Source of the DNA: Thermoplasmata archaeon M9B2D
Lineage (GTDB): Archaea > Thermoplasmatota > E2 > DHVEG-1
Reading direction: 5' to 3'
DNA: 5,340 nt
Assembly: GCA_002900555.1 (NCBI GenBank)
Contig: MUGD01000225.1
Location: forward strand, 1-5,340
In this document: piece after piece, positions 1-5,340 of the stretch
Numbering within the stretch: the first letter of the stretch is position 1
Layout: every line of letters starts with the position of its first letter
Made by a program: the position numbers and the translations under genes
Notes under the pieces: generated by a model
What the model was told of the DNA's origin: nothing
Database searches by the model: none
What the model saw: the letters and a program-made list of their open reading frames with translations, nothing else

Positions 1-570
1 TGCTACGTCTTTACCGTTCTTTACTCCAGCACCGCAGAGGATCTTCACAGTTGTATTGATGCTTCTTACTGCTTTTACGGTTGTACTTACTATCCCAGGA
101 TCGGCAGTGGTAACAGAGATATCACCGCCAATAAGTTCAGGAGGTTCTACTGCAATCATCGATGGAGAGAAGGTTGAAACGGCTTGAGAGGTCGCGACAT
201 TATTTGTACAAACTAAACTGTCAAGTCCAAGGTCTTTTATTCGGGTGATACACGTATCAATATCAGCTAGAATAAGACGATGTTCACTATGATTGATAAG
301 CGTGCCAACAGCACCTGCAGATTTCACTGCTTCAGGTAACGTCCATCCTGTACTACTCCCCGGTTTTATCGGATCGACGTGCTGCGCATAAATCGGAATT
401 GTTGTCTCTTGCGCACATCGGGTGATATCACACGCCTGCACTGCTATCGCACAACCAACAGCAGTCTCTTTTGAGATTTTTTCCATGAGTCGAGCTATTT
501 CAACGGCATGGACACCTGTTGCCTCCTCATAGGTTTTCACGTTTAACACGATAGCCGGAGTTTGTAACAT
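1..570 (-). CDS. tpiA: Triosephosphate isomerase, archaeal type (C-terminus cut by window edge)
   Basis: Cytoplasmic enzyme of glycolysis and gluconeogenesis that interconverts dihydroxyacetone phosphate and glyceraldehyde 3-phosphate. The 190 visible residues follow the short archaeal TIM-barrel family (about 220-230 aa): the N-terminal VLNVKTYEE strand gives substrate-binding Asn10 and Lys12, LINHSEHR carries the catalytic His94, AVEPPELIG (residues 140-148) carries the catalytic Glu142, and CGAGV (179-183) is the start of the phosphate-binding end of the barrel. Roughly 30-35 residues are missing beyond base 1. The start at 570 is chosen because AGGTGA lies 10 bases upstream and the protein then begins directly at the first barrel strand. 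The gene follows the DRG GTPase on the same strand after 81 bases; a weak TATA-like tract in the gap suggests its own promoter. All visible active-site residues are intact, so it should be functional. Confidence 0.95.
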   Translation of the reverse strand, partial: MLQTPAIVLNVKTYEEATGVHAVEIARLMEKISKETAVGCAIAVQACDITRCAQETTIPIYAQHVDPIKPGSSTGWTLPEAVKSAGAVGTLINHSEHRLILADIDTCITRIKDLGLDSLVCTNNVATSQAVSTFSPSMIAVEPPELIGGDISVTTADPGIVSTTVKAVRSINTTVKILCGAGVKNGKDVA

Positions 571-580
571 AGATGCTTTC

Positions 581-586
581 TCACCT
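581..586 (-). promoter_or_regulatory. Ribosome binding site of tpiA
   Basis: On the minus strand AGGTGA matches the archaeal anti-Shine-Dalgarno sequence (complement AGGAGGTGAT) and ends 10 bases before the ATG at 570. It decides the tpiA start, because the frame stays open further upstream but offers no ATG, GTG or TTG there. A second GAGGT lies just upstream at 587-591. Confidence 0.6.
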
Positions 587-612
587 ACCTCTTTGATAAG
601 AGTAATAAGAAA

Positions 613-626
613 GGGAAATAAATAAG
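613..626 (-). promoter_or_regulatory. Possible TATA box for tpiA
   Basis: The minus strand reads CTTATTTATTTCCC in the 81-base gap after the DRG gene. Transcription starting about 25 bases downstream would give a leader of about 25 bases that includes the AGGTGA ribosome binding site. The match to an archaeal TATA box is loose, and cotranscription with the DRG gene is equally possible. Confidence 0.35.
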
Positions 627-651
627 CTTTCTTATGTAATCGCAGAGGATA

Positions 652-1761
652 TTATTTCGTGACAACAATTGTAAGGACATCCTGGTCTTTTAAAACATGT
701 TCAAGACCGACCTTTTGACCAGAATGCTTAGCCGAAGGACCCCACACAGAGGCATACCGAAAATTCCTATAGAAATCACGATGGATATGACGACACGCAT
801 CGGCAACAGTTTGGCCTTCCCGCAAAATCATCGGTTGAACATAATCAGCTTTCTTCCCAACTGGCTTCATATAGATACGAATGAGTCGGAGATGCAAAAA
901 AACCTGTTCTTTTAAATGATCCAAGTTCTCCTTGTTTTTCGCAGAGATTCCAACCACATCCCATCGTTTTTGATGCAGTCTATTGACCGCTGTGTGTAAC
1001 ACATCAGGGGAAATTAAGTCAGTTTTGTTAATCGCCACAAGCGCGGAAATATACACACGATTTTGAGCAAACGTGTCAATAAGCTGATCTTCGGTTATAT
1101 CCTCCCGTAATGTAATATCTGCATTAATGACAAACTCAGATGCAATTGATTTAGTAACAAGCTCATTGAGATGGGTCAATGGTACTGTAGTGTTAACGGT
1201 AATCCCACCATATGCCTTTTTACTGATGACGACATCAGGTTTCTTCTGATTTAACCGTACACCGGCACTATGTAACTCCTGTTCAATTAAATCAAGCTGC
1301 TCAAGATTAAACGCATCAATCATCAAAAGAAGGAGATCGACGCTTCGTACAGCAGAGATAACCTCTCTCCCTCGCCCTCGTCCTTTGGACGCCCCAACAA
1401 TAAGACCAGGTAAATCAAGGAGTTGTATCTCTGCTCCTTTGTATTTCATCATCCCTGGGATCGTCTCTAAGGTGGTGAAATCATAATCACCGACTTTGCT
1501 TTCCGCAGCTGTGAGTTGATTTAATAAGGTACTCTTCCCAACACTAGGAAACCCGACAATACCAACAGTCACATCCCCGGTTTTCTTTACAGAGAAACCT
1601 TTCGCTTTTGCACTAGTGCTTTTTCGTTTCTCACTTAGTTCCCGTAACCGTGCTATCTTTGCCTTCAGCTTTCCGATATGATGCTCTGTCGCTTTATTTT
1701 TCTGAGTTTTGAAAATCTCGTCTTCTATTGCTTTAATCTGCTGCTCTATTGATGTATCCAT
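652..1761 (-). CDS. DRG-family GTP-binding protein with TGS domain
   Basis: Complete 369-aa protein of the OBG/DRG class of translation-associated GTPases; eukaryotic DRG1/DRG2 bind ribosomes, and archaea usually carry one homologue. Visible parts in order: a helical N-terminal stretch typical of DRG with KATEHHIG (23-30) followed by a basic helix; G1 P-loop GFPSVGKST (70-78); the G2 region DYDFTTLETIPG (92-103); G3 DLPG (116-119); the DRG-specific insertion between G3 and G4 (about 165-240); G4 NKTD (245-248); G5 SAK (273-275); and a C-terminal TGS domain (about 290-368). All nucleotide-binding motifs are intact. The ATG at 1761 gives the usual DRG N-terminus and lies about 34 bases from a TATA centre, with no clear Shine-Dalgarno, so the mRNA probably has a very short leader. 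It sits between arcC and tpiA on the same strand but seems to have its own promoter. The exact function in archaea is not settled. Confidence 0.95.
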   Translation of the reverse strand: MDTSIEQQIKAIEDEIFKTQKNKATEHHIGKLKAKIARLRELSEKRKSTSAKAKGFSVKKTGDVTVGIVGFPSVGKSTLLNQLTAAESKVGDYDFTTLETIPGMMKYKGAEIQLLDLPGLIVGASKGRGRGREVISAVRSVDLLLLMIDAFNLEQLDLIEQELHSAGVRLNQKKPDVVISKKAYGGITVNTTVPLTHLNELVTKSIASEFVINADITLREDITEDQLIDTFAQNRVYISALVAINKTDLISPDVLHTAVNRLHQKRWDVVGISAKNKENLDHLKEQVFLHLRLIRIYMKPVGKKADYVQPMILREGQTVADACRHIHRDFYRNFRYASVWGPSAKHSGQKVGLEHVLKDQDVLTIVVTK

Positions 1762-1790
1762 GGATGTACCGATTCCGAATGCAGAGGAAG

Positions 1791-1798
1791 CTTATAAA
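1791..1798 (-). promoter_or_regulatory. TATA box of the DRG GTPase gene
   Basis: The minus strand reads TTTATAAG within a T-rich tract in the 58-base gap after arcC. Its centre is about 34 bases from the ATG at 1761, so transcription would begin roughly 8 bases ahead of the start codon. This fits the lack of a Shine-Dalgarno there. Confidence 0.5.
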
Positions 1799-1819
1799 AA
1801 ACTCGTATGAATAAAAGAC
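1796..1819 (-). terminator. Possible U-rich terminator after arcC
   Basis: Directly after the arcC stop the minus strand has T4 (1813-1816) and T6 (1796-1801) tracts with no stable hairpin. Archaeal RNA polymerase often stops at such tracts. The second tract overlaps the TATA region of the next gene, so its purpose is ambiguous. Confidence 0.3.
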
Positions 1820-2745
1820 CTATTCACGGACGATTTCCGTCCCTGTTTTCCCATTGAGCGCCTCCCAACCTTGTTCTATATTTGAGATGACAACTCGTTC
1901 TCCCCCGAATTCTAAGAAACGGAGAGCCGCAAGAATCTTAGGTCCCATGTTCCCTTGGGGGAACTCGCCAGAGAGATAATACTCCTTTAATTCATTGTAT
2001 GTCACTTTCCCAATGGGAGTTTGTTTTGGGGTATTATACCCAAGATAGACCTTTTCGACGTCAGTAAGAATCAATAACACCTGTGCACCAACCGCCTCAG
2101 CGAGTCGTTCCGCAGCCAAATCTTTATCAACCACTGCTTCCAACCCATCCAAGCCCCAGCCTTCCTTTTCAATCACAGGCATGCCTCCACCACCTGAGGC
2201 GATAACGCCAACATTTTTCGTATGATATCCCCTTCCACGATTCGTAAGGGGTCAGGGGATGGCACAACCATTCTCCATCCGCGAGGTAAACGGGTCATTT
2301 GATAGCCTTGTTTTAACATGATAAACGCCTCATCCTCAGGGTAATATGGTCCGATTGGCTTGGTTGGGTTTGTAAGAGAAGGGTCTTTTGAATCAACAAT
2401 CACTTGTGTGATAAGCGCAATGACTGCCTTATCAATATGTTCTCGCTTTAATGCATTTAAGAGACATTGTTGGATCATATACCCTATGAGTCCCTCACTT
2501 TCAGCAACACAAATCCCAAGCGGCATTTCAGGGGTGATGTCTTTTGCCTTTTGGTTCTGAAGCACAAGAGCACCTACTTGTGGGCCATTCCCATGGGTGA
2601 TGACAACATCCCATCCTTCTTTGACCATTTGAACAATTGACCGGCAGCTTTCCCGAGTGTTTGCAAACTGTTCGTAAATAGTCCCCTTCTGTCCTTTTTT
2701 TATGAGTGCATTTCCACCAAGAGCAATAACTGCACGTTTCGTCAT
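1820..2745 (-). pseudogene. arcC: Carbamate kinase, interrupted by a frameshift near 2206-2218
   Basis: Carbamate kinase exchanges phosphate between ATP and carbamoyl phosphate; it makes ATP in arginine/agmatine fermentation and can supply carbamoyl phosphate in some archaea. The N-terminal half (start 2745, stop 2173-2175) has ALGGNAL (8-14), HGNGPQVG (51-58) and VVPSPDP (160-166). The C-terminal half, in the frame one base back, has ASGGGGMPV, AVVDKDLAAERLAE, ILTDV and GNMGPK, ending at 1820. The halves join at AAAAATG (minus strand); after that point the first frame gives a 13-residue nonsense tail. Start 2745 (MTKRAVIALGG) is chosen over the ATG at 2910 because homologues begin there, a TATA box lies just upstream, and the longer version would run back through the pcm promoter. 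Adding 13 bases restores a 312-aa protein, the family's normal size. It may be a real mutation, an assembly error or, less likely, programmed frameshifting; every motif seen in both halves is well preserved, so any decay is recent. Confidence 0.9.
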
Positions 2746-2769
2746 GATAGGATGCTTGGAATGGACTCT

Positions 2770-2781
2770 TAATATAAAAAT
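2770..2781 (-). promoter_or_regulatory. TATA box of arcC
   Basis: The minus strand reads ATTTTTATATTA about 25-36 bases ahead of the ATG at 2745. Transcription would start within about 5 bases of that codon, giving a nearly leaderless mRNA. It lies back-to-back with the pcm TATA box on the other strand and supports 2745 over any upstream start. Confidence 0.5.
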
Positions 2782-2797
2782 CAGATGGTGCAAGGAA

Positions 2798-2806
2798 CTA
2801 TATATA
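2798..2806 (+). promoter_or_regulatory. TATA box of pcm
   Basis: CTATATATA is centred about 30 bases before the ATG at 2833, the normal archaeal distance for a transcript starting only a few bases ahead of the start codon. An alternative in-frame ATG at 2785 lies upstream of this box and would not be in the mRNA, so the box decides the pcm start. Confidence 0.6.
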
Positions 2807-2832
2807 CCAAACAAATTTCCAAATACAACTCT

Positions 2833-3471
2833 ATGTTCGAAACAGAAAGAAAACGGTTGGTCGCGCATCTGATTGATCAAGGGTATATAAAAACAGATGA
2901 GATAAAACAAGGGTTTCTTGCCATTCCAAGGGAAGAATTCATTCCTCGCTCACTGAGAGGCTATTCATATGTAGATACCCCTCTTGATATCGGGAATGGT
3001 CAAACCATCTCGGCACCACATATGGTGGCGATTATGTGCGAAGCATTAGACATTAAAAAAGGTCAGAAAATCTTGGAAATCGGAACAGGTTCAGGGTATC
3101 ACGCTGCGATTGTTGCACAGCTTGTTGGACAGGCAGGGAAGGTCTATACAATAGAACGATTTGAATCATTAGCAAACATAGCAAAAGAAAACCTTGAAAA
3201 GATTGGATGTACAAATGTCATCGTGGAGGTCGGTGATGGTTCTTGTGGGCTCCCTAACCATCAACCATATGACCGCATTTATGTCACCTGCGCTGCACCC
3301 GATATACCTCAGCCATTACTAGACCAGCTCCATGACCCTGGAAAATTACTGCTTCCCATAGGAACCATGTATTGTGAACTCACCCTCCTTGAAAAAGCAA
3401 AAGGAACTACAGCGGTCAATCATCTCGGTGGCTGCGTGTTTGTTCCACTCATTGGGAAATATGGGCATTAA
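2833..3471 (+). CDS. pcm: Protein-L-isoaspartate O-methyltransferase
   Basis: Cytoplasmic repair enzyme that uses S-adenosylmethionine to methylate isoaspartyl residues formed by ageing of Asp and Asn, starting their return to normal aspartate. The 212-aa product has the family layout: N-terminal helices ending in IPREEFIP (31-38); the substrate-loop signature GNGQTISAPHMV (54-65); SAM motif I EIGTGSGYH (82-90); VYTIER (104-109) with the acidic residue for the SAM ribose; GDGSCG (134-139); YDRIYVTCAAP (146-156); LLLPIG (172-177); and the closing VPLIGKYG (204-211). Length is normal for archaeal members. The start at 2833 is preferred over the in-frame ATG at 2785, because the extra 16 residues would span the TATA box at 2798-2806 and do not resemble the family. 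No Shine-Dalgarno is seen, consistent with leaderless translation. It is divergent from arcC and ends one base from the stop codon of the convergent next gene. Confidence 0.95.
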   Translation: MFETERKRLVAHLIDQGYIKTDEIKQGFLAIPREEFIPRSLRGYSYVDTPLDIGNGQTISAPHMVAIMCEALDIKKGQKILEIGTGSGYHAAIVAQLVGQAGKVYTIERFESLANIAKENLEKIGCTNVIVEVGDGSCGLPNHQPYDRIYVTCAAPDIPQPLLDQLHDPGKLLLPIGTMYCELTLLEKAKGTTAVNHLGGCVFVPLIGKYGH

Positions 3472-3472
3472 A

Positions 3473-3976
3473 TCAGAGTTTGTACCCGATATCACGTAAG
3501 AATTTCTTTCTCCACGTAATCTCCCCAGCATCCTCTATTCCTTTTGGGATAAACCCATCGATGACCCCGATGATGCCACGACCTCGCTCAGCACCTAGTG
3601 TTGACTCTGCGACAATAACCTTCGTTGGATTCGCGGTAGCGCAGAAGATCAAACAAACCTCTGGAACGGTCTTGATGCTGGGTAACACATTAAGCGGGTA
3701 ACAATCCTTCATAAACACGATAAATGTATGACCTGCCCCAATATTCATCGCGTTTTTCTCTGCAAGACGCTTTAGCATGCTATCATTTCCTTCACTACGA
3801 ATTTTACATGCGCCACTTGCCTCGCAAAAGGCAATACCAAATTTGCCGGTAGGGACACTGTTTTTCATCGCTTCGTACAAATCTTCAACAGATTTGATGA
3901 AATGAGTTTGCCCTAAGATGAAATTGATATCGTCACTCTTTTCTATTTCCACGACTTTGAGTTCTATATCATTCAT
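3473..3976 (-). CDS. Adenosine-specific kinase family protein (DUF355)
   Basis: Belongs by recognition to the DUF355 family of about 160-residue proteins, known mostly from archaea and some thermophilic bacteria. A Pyrobaculum member was reported to bind adenosine and AMP and to carry a modified (phosphorylated) histidine, hence the name; the physiological reaction is not established. Visible family signatures in the 167-aa product: LGQTHFIKSVEDLYEA (21-36), KFGIAFCEASG (45-55), SEGND (61-65), NIGAGHTFIVF (78-88) with conserved His83 as the likely modified residue, VPEVCLIFCATANP (104-117), and a GRGIIGVIDG stretch (132-141) before the C-terminal FLRDIGYK. Start 3976 is chosen over the ATG at 4015: the extra 13 residues are atypical, 4015 lies inside the probable TATA box, and a GGGGAG ribosome binding site precedes 3976 by 6 bases. 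It is convergent with pcm and seems to be a single-gene unit. Confidence 0.92.
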   Translation of the reverse strand: MNDIELKVVEIEKSDDINFILGQTHFIKSVEDLYEAMKNSVPTGKFGIAFCEASGACKIRSEGNDSMLKRLAEKNAMNIGAGHTFIVFMKDCYPLNVLPSIKTVPEVCLIFCATANPTKVIVAESTLGAERGRGIIGVIDGFIPKGIEDAGEITWRKKFLRDIGYKL

Positions 3977-3982
3977 ATATAA

Positions 3983-3988
3983 CTCCCC
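3983..3988 (-). promoter_or_regulatory. Ribosome binding site of the adenosine-specific kinase gene
   Basis: GGGGAG on the minus strand lies 6 bases ahead of the ATG at 3976. It selects that start over the upstream in-frame ATG at 4015, which has nothing comparable. Confidence 0.6.
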
Positions 3989-4013
3989 TGCATTCCAAAA
4001 AAAGAATAGAACC

Positions 4014-4024
4014 ATAGTATTTAA
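4014..4024 (-). promoter_or_regulatory. TATA box of the adenosine-specific kinase gene
   Basis: The minus strand reads TTAAATACTAT, centred near 4020, about 44 bases before the ATG at 3976. Initiation about 26 bases downstream would leave a leader of roughly 18 bases containing the GGGGAG site. The box is flanked by a short dyad (ATAG at 4014-4017, CTAT at 4027-4030), which may be chance. Confidence 0.45.
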
Positions 4025-4109
4025 GTCTATGACAGATCCACTCTTATCAGACCGTTACTACTAATACGTTATTGTTATTTTCATACAAGAGGGACTCACG
4101 CAACCATAC

Positions 4110-4134
4110 CATAGAATCTCTTGTTCATTCTATG
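4110..4134. repeat. Perfect 8-bp inverted repeat in the intergenic region
   Basis: CATAGAAT (4110-4117) and ATTCTATG (4127-4134) are exact reverse complements with a 9-base loop. No T-run follows on either strand, so it is not an obvious terminator. The surrounding 4031-4289 stretch has no ORF longer than about a dozen codons and no tRNA-like or riboswitch-like structure that I recognise. It could be an operator, a structured RNA element or chance. Confidence 0.45.
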
Positions 4135-4171
4135 TAGTGTACTATAGAGAAACCAGCAGCGAATATTGATA

Positions 4172-4205
4172 GAAAAACAAATTCTCCTCATAAAAGTGGG
4201 AGAAT
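4172..4205 (-). terminator. Hairpin and U-rich tract downstream of the secreted-protein gene
   Basis: On the minus strand ATTCTCC (4199-4205) pairs exactly with GGAGAAT (4181-4187) across an 11-base loop, followed at once by TTGTTTTTC. This is the form of an intrinsic terminator. It lies about 85 bases past the stop codon of the secreted-protein gene and is oriented to end that transcript before it enters the adenosine-specific kinase gene region. The stem is only 7 bp and partly A/T, so strength is uncertain. Confidence 0.45.
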
Positions 4206-4289
4206 CTACGAAATTATTCAATACACGCGAAGGTATGCCTAGCTTTCCTTAATGATTTTTCTAAATGATGCGTCAGATTGTTAGGTTTT

Positions 4290-5340
4290 CTATGCTATGC
4301 CCAGCAGCTGTTTGAGGATTACAAACTTCCATTCGTAATAGATGACATACTGTCGTGTCGCTATGTCGATTAACCGACCGTTTTCATCATATGCATAGGC
4401 CATTGTCTCATACAAGCCATCGTTTAAATAGAAATAACCCTGGTAGAAATTACCGGAGAGGTTATTCGAGGTCGCATTCCATTGTTGGTCTACCAAAAAC
4501 CGGTTCTTCATTTGGAATATCACGGTCTGTACTGCATCTGAACCTTCCGCATCAATAGTCATTCCTCCAGAGCTAATGATAAGAGACATCCCTAACAAAT
4601 CAAGTGAATAGATGTAGCCATATGTTTTATCGAAGGTTAGGAAGCGTAAGTAAAGATAACCGGATTTACAGTTCAACAACTGAATTTGTGACGTAATCGT
4701 CACATTATAGCTAGAAGACCAGCCGCTTTCTCTTCCTTCTAAATCCTTGGCTCGTACGATAATTTCATAGGTCCCATTATGTTCCCATTGGTACGAGGTT
4801 GTTACTTGCTCGCCAAACCCATAGGGTCCAAGCCATTCGCTTTGGTTGCCATCGCCCCAGTCCCATTGATAGTACACCTGATCTGCCTCTGGATCAGCAG
4901 CGACTGTAACGAAATCCAGGGGAATATTTCGTCCGGCTGTCGGAACGCCATCAAGAACCTTTGGTGTCAATGGTGGTTGATTTACTGCTGTAGTAAAATT
5001 CCATATTGGACCTTCAGTGAATTCCTGCTGGATGTTGTAAGAAACAATTTGCCAATAGTACGTGGTATTTAACAACAGACGATCTGGTTCAAATATTGGT
5101 TCTGATTGTTTTTCTGAAACAAGAGGTGGTGGGCTTTCTGTTCCAAAATAGACATCAAAGGTAAGATTTGCTTCGTTTGGTATCCATTCCAAATCAATAA
5201 AAACAGTCACTCCACTCGATCCAGGTGAAGGAATCGGTTGACTTGGCTGTGGAGGAGCATTTGCCGAAGCATAAGGAATCCCCAGTGTTGAGAACGCTGC
5301 CAGCAACATTACCACACTAATGCCATAGTGTATCAGTTTT
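4290..5340 (-). CDS. Secreted Fn3-like/PKD/Ig-like surface protein (N-terminus beyond window)
   Basis: Exported protein of unknown function; at least 350 residues are visible. The frame stays open to the window edge and reads KLIHYGISVVMLLAAF, a charged n-region plus hydrophobic core, with a probable cleavage after the ASANA segment, so the true start is probably just outside the window; GTG at 5315 or ATG at 5309 would cut the signal short. Numbered from 5315: an Fn3-like domain (about 21-110) with DVYFGTESPPPLV, NTTYYWQIV and GPIWNFTT; a PKD domain (about 113-208) with YYQWDWGDGNQSEW, NGTYEIIVRAKDLEG; and a divergent C-terminal Ig-like domain (about 210-330) with GSDAVQTVIFQMKNR and YFYLNDGLYETMAYAYDENG. 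Eight N-X-S/T sequons suggest N-glycosylation. No membrane anchor or sorting signal is seen at the C-terminus, so it may be released or held through partners. No enzyme motif is visible. This domain style is common in Thermoplasmata and methanogen surface proteins. Confidence 0.85.
   Translation of the reverse strand, partial: KLIHYGISVVMLLAAFSTLGIPYASANAPPQPSQPIPSPGSSGVTVFIDLEWIPNEANLTFDVYFGTESPPPLVSEKQSEPIFEPDRLLLNTTYYWQIVSYNIQQEFTEGPIWNFTTAVNQPPLTPKVLDGVPTAGRNIPLDFVTVAADPEADQVYYQWDWGDGNQSEWLGPYGFGEQVTTSYQWEHNGTYEIIVRAKDLEGRESGWSSSYNVTITSQIQLLNCKSGYLYLRFLTFDKTYGYIYSLDLLGMSLIISSGGMTIDAEGSDAVQTVIFQMKNRFLVDQQWNATSNNLSGNFYQGYFYLNDGLYETMAYAYDENGRLIDIATRQYVIYYEWKFVILKQLLGIA

Noticed and set aside
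697..915. 72-codon open frame on the plus strand inside the DRG gene
   Set aside because: It lies wholly opposite the TGS-domain coding region, has no family resemblance or promoter, and is a shadow of the real gene.
2746..2910. 55-residue N-terminal extension of carbamate kinase from the ATG at 2910
   Set aside because: Homologues start at the GGNAL strand; the extension would run back over both TATA boxes and into pcm, and its sequence looks random.
4029..4064. Tiny plus-strand ORF of 11 codons
   Set aside because: Too short, with no ribosome binding site, and it starts next to the promoter of the opposite gene.
4240..4290. Possible box C/D sRNA (AATGATG and CTGA-like motifs)
   Set aside because: The box C match (RTGATGA) is incomplete, the spacing is wrong for a C/D pair and no D'/C' boxes are found.
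4779..5072. 97-codon open frame on the plus strand opposite the PKD domain
   Set aside because: Antisense shadow of a clear PKD-domain coding frame, with no recognisable motif, ribosome binding site or TATA box.
1..5340. CRISPR array, insertion sequence, tRNA/rRNA genes or toxin-antitoxin pair
   Set aside because: Both strands were scanned: no spaced direct repeats, transposase motifs, long terminal inverted repeats or RNA-gene signatures were seen.

Overview
The window reads as archaeal chromosome, probably from a euryarchaeal or Thermoplasmata-like lineage. The evidence is an archaeal-type short triosephosphate isomerase, a DRG-family GTPase with a TGS domain, a protein-L-isoaspartate methyltransferase, a DUF355/adenosine-specific kinase family protein, and a secreted fibronectin-III/PKD-type protein rich in N-glycosylation sequons. 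TATA-box promoters sit about 25-35 bases ahead of most starts. The phylum is an inference from protein style, since no rRNA or other decisive marker is present.

Layout: (1) 1-570, minus: tpiA, missing its C-terminus at the window edge. (2) 652-1761, minus: a complete DRG/OBG-type GTPase with its own TATA box. (3) 1820-2745, minus: carbamate kinase (arcC), interrupted near 2206-2218 by a frameshift that splits it into two reading frames. (4) 2833-3471, plus: pcm, divergent from arcC, with the two TATA boxes less than 30 bp apart. (5) 3473-3976, minus: a 167-residue adenosine-specific kinase family protein, convergent with pcm with a single base between the stop codons. (6) 3977-4289: upstream region of that gene (RBS, TATA box), a perfect 8-bp inverted repeat, and a hairpin plus U-rich tract that probably ends the next transcript. 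(7) 4290-5340, minus: a secreted multidomain protein whose start lies beyond the window.

The genes do not form one obvious pathway. They look like single-gene housekeeping units, mostly with their own promoters: glycolysis/gluconeogenesis (tpiA), ribosome-linked GTPase (DRG), carbamoyl phosphate/ATP exchange (arcC), repair of damaged proteins (pcm), an adenosine/AMP-binding protein, and a surface or exported protein. A weak thematic link is that pcm yields S-adenosylhomocysteine, a source of adenosine, next to an adenosine-binding family. This is only a suggestion.

I did not find a convincing new system. The most informative oddity is the arcC frameshift: its flanking sequence fits loss of 13 bases between two short direct repeats, or an assembly collapse of such a repeat.
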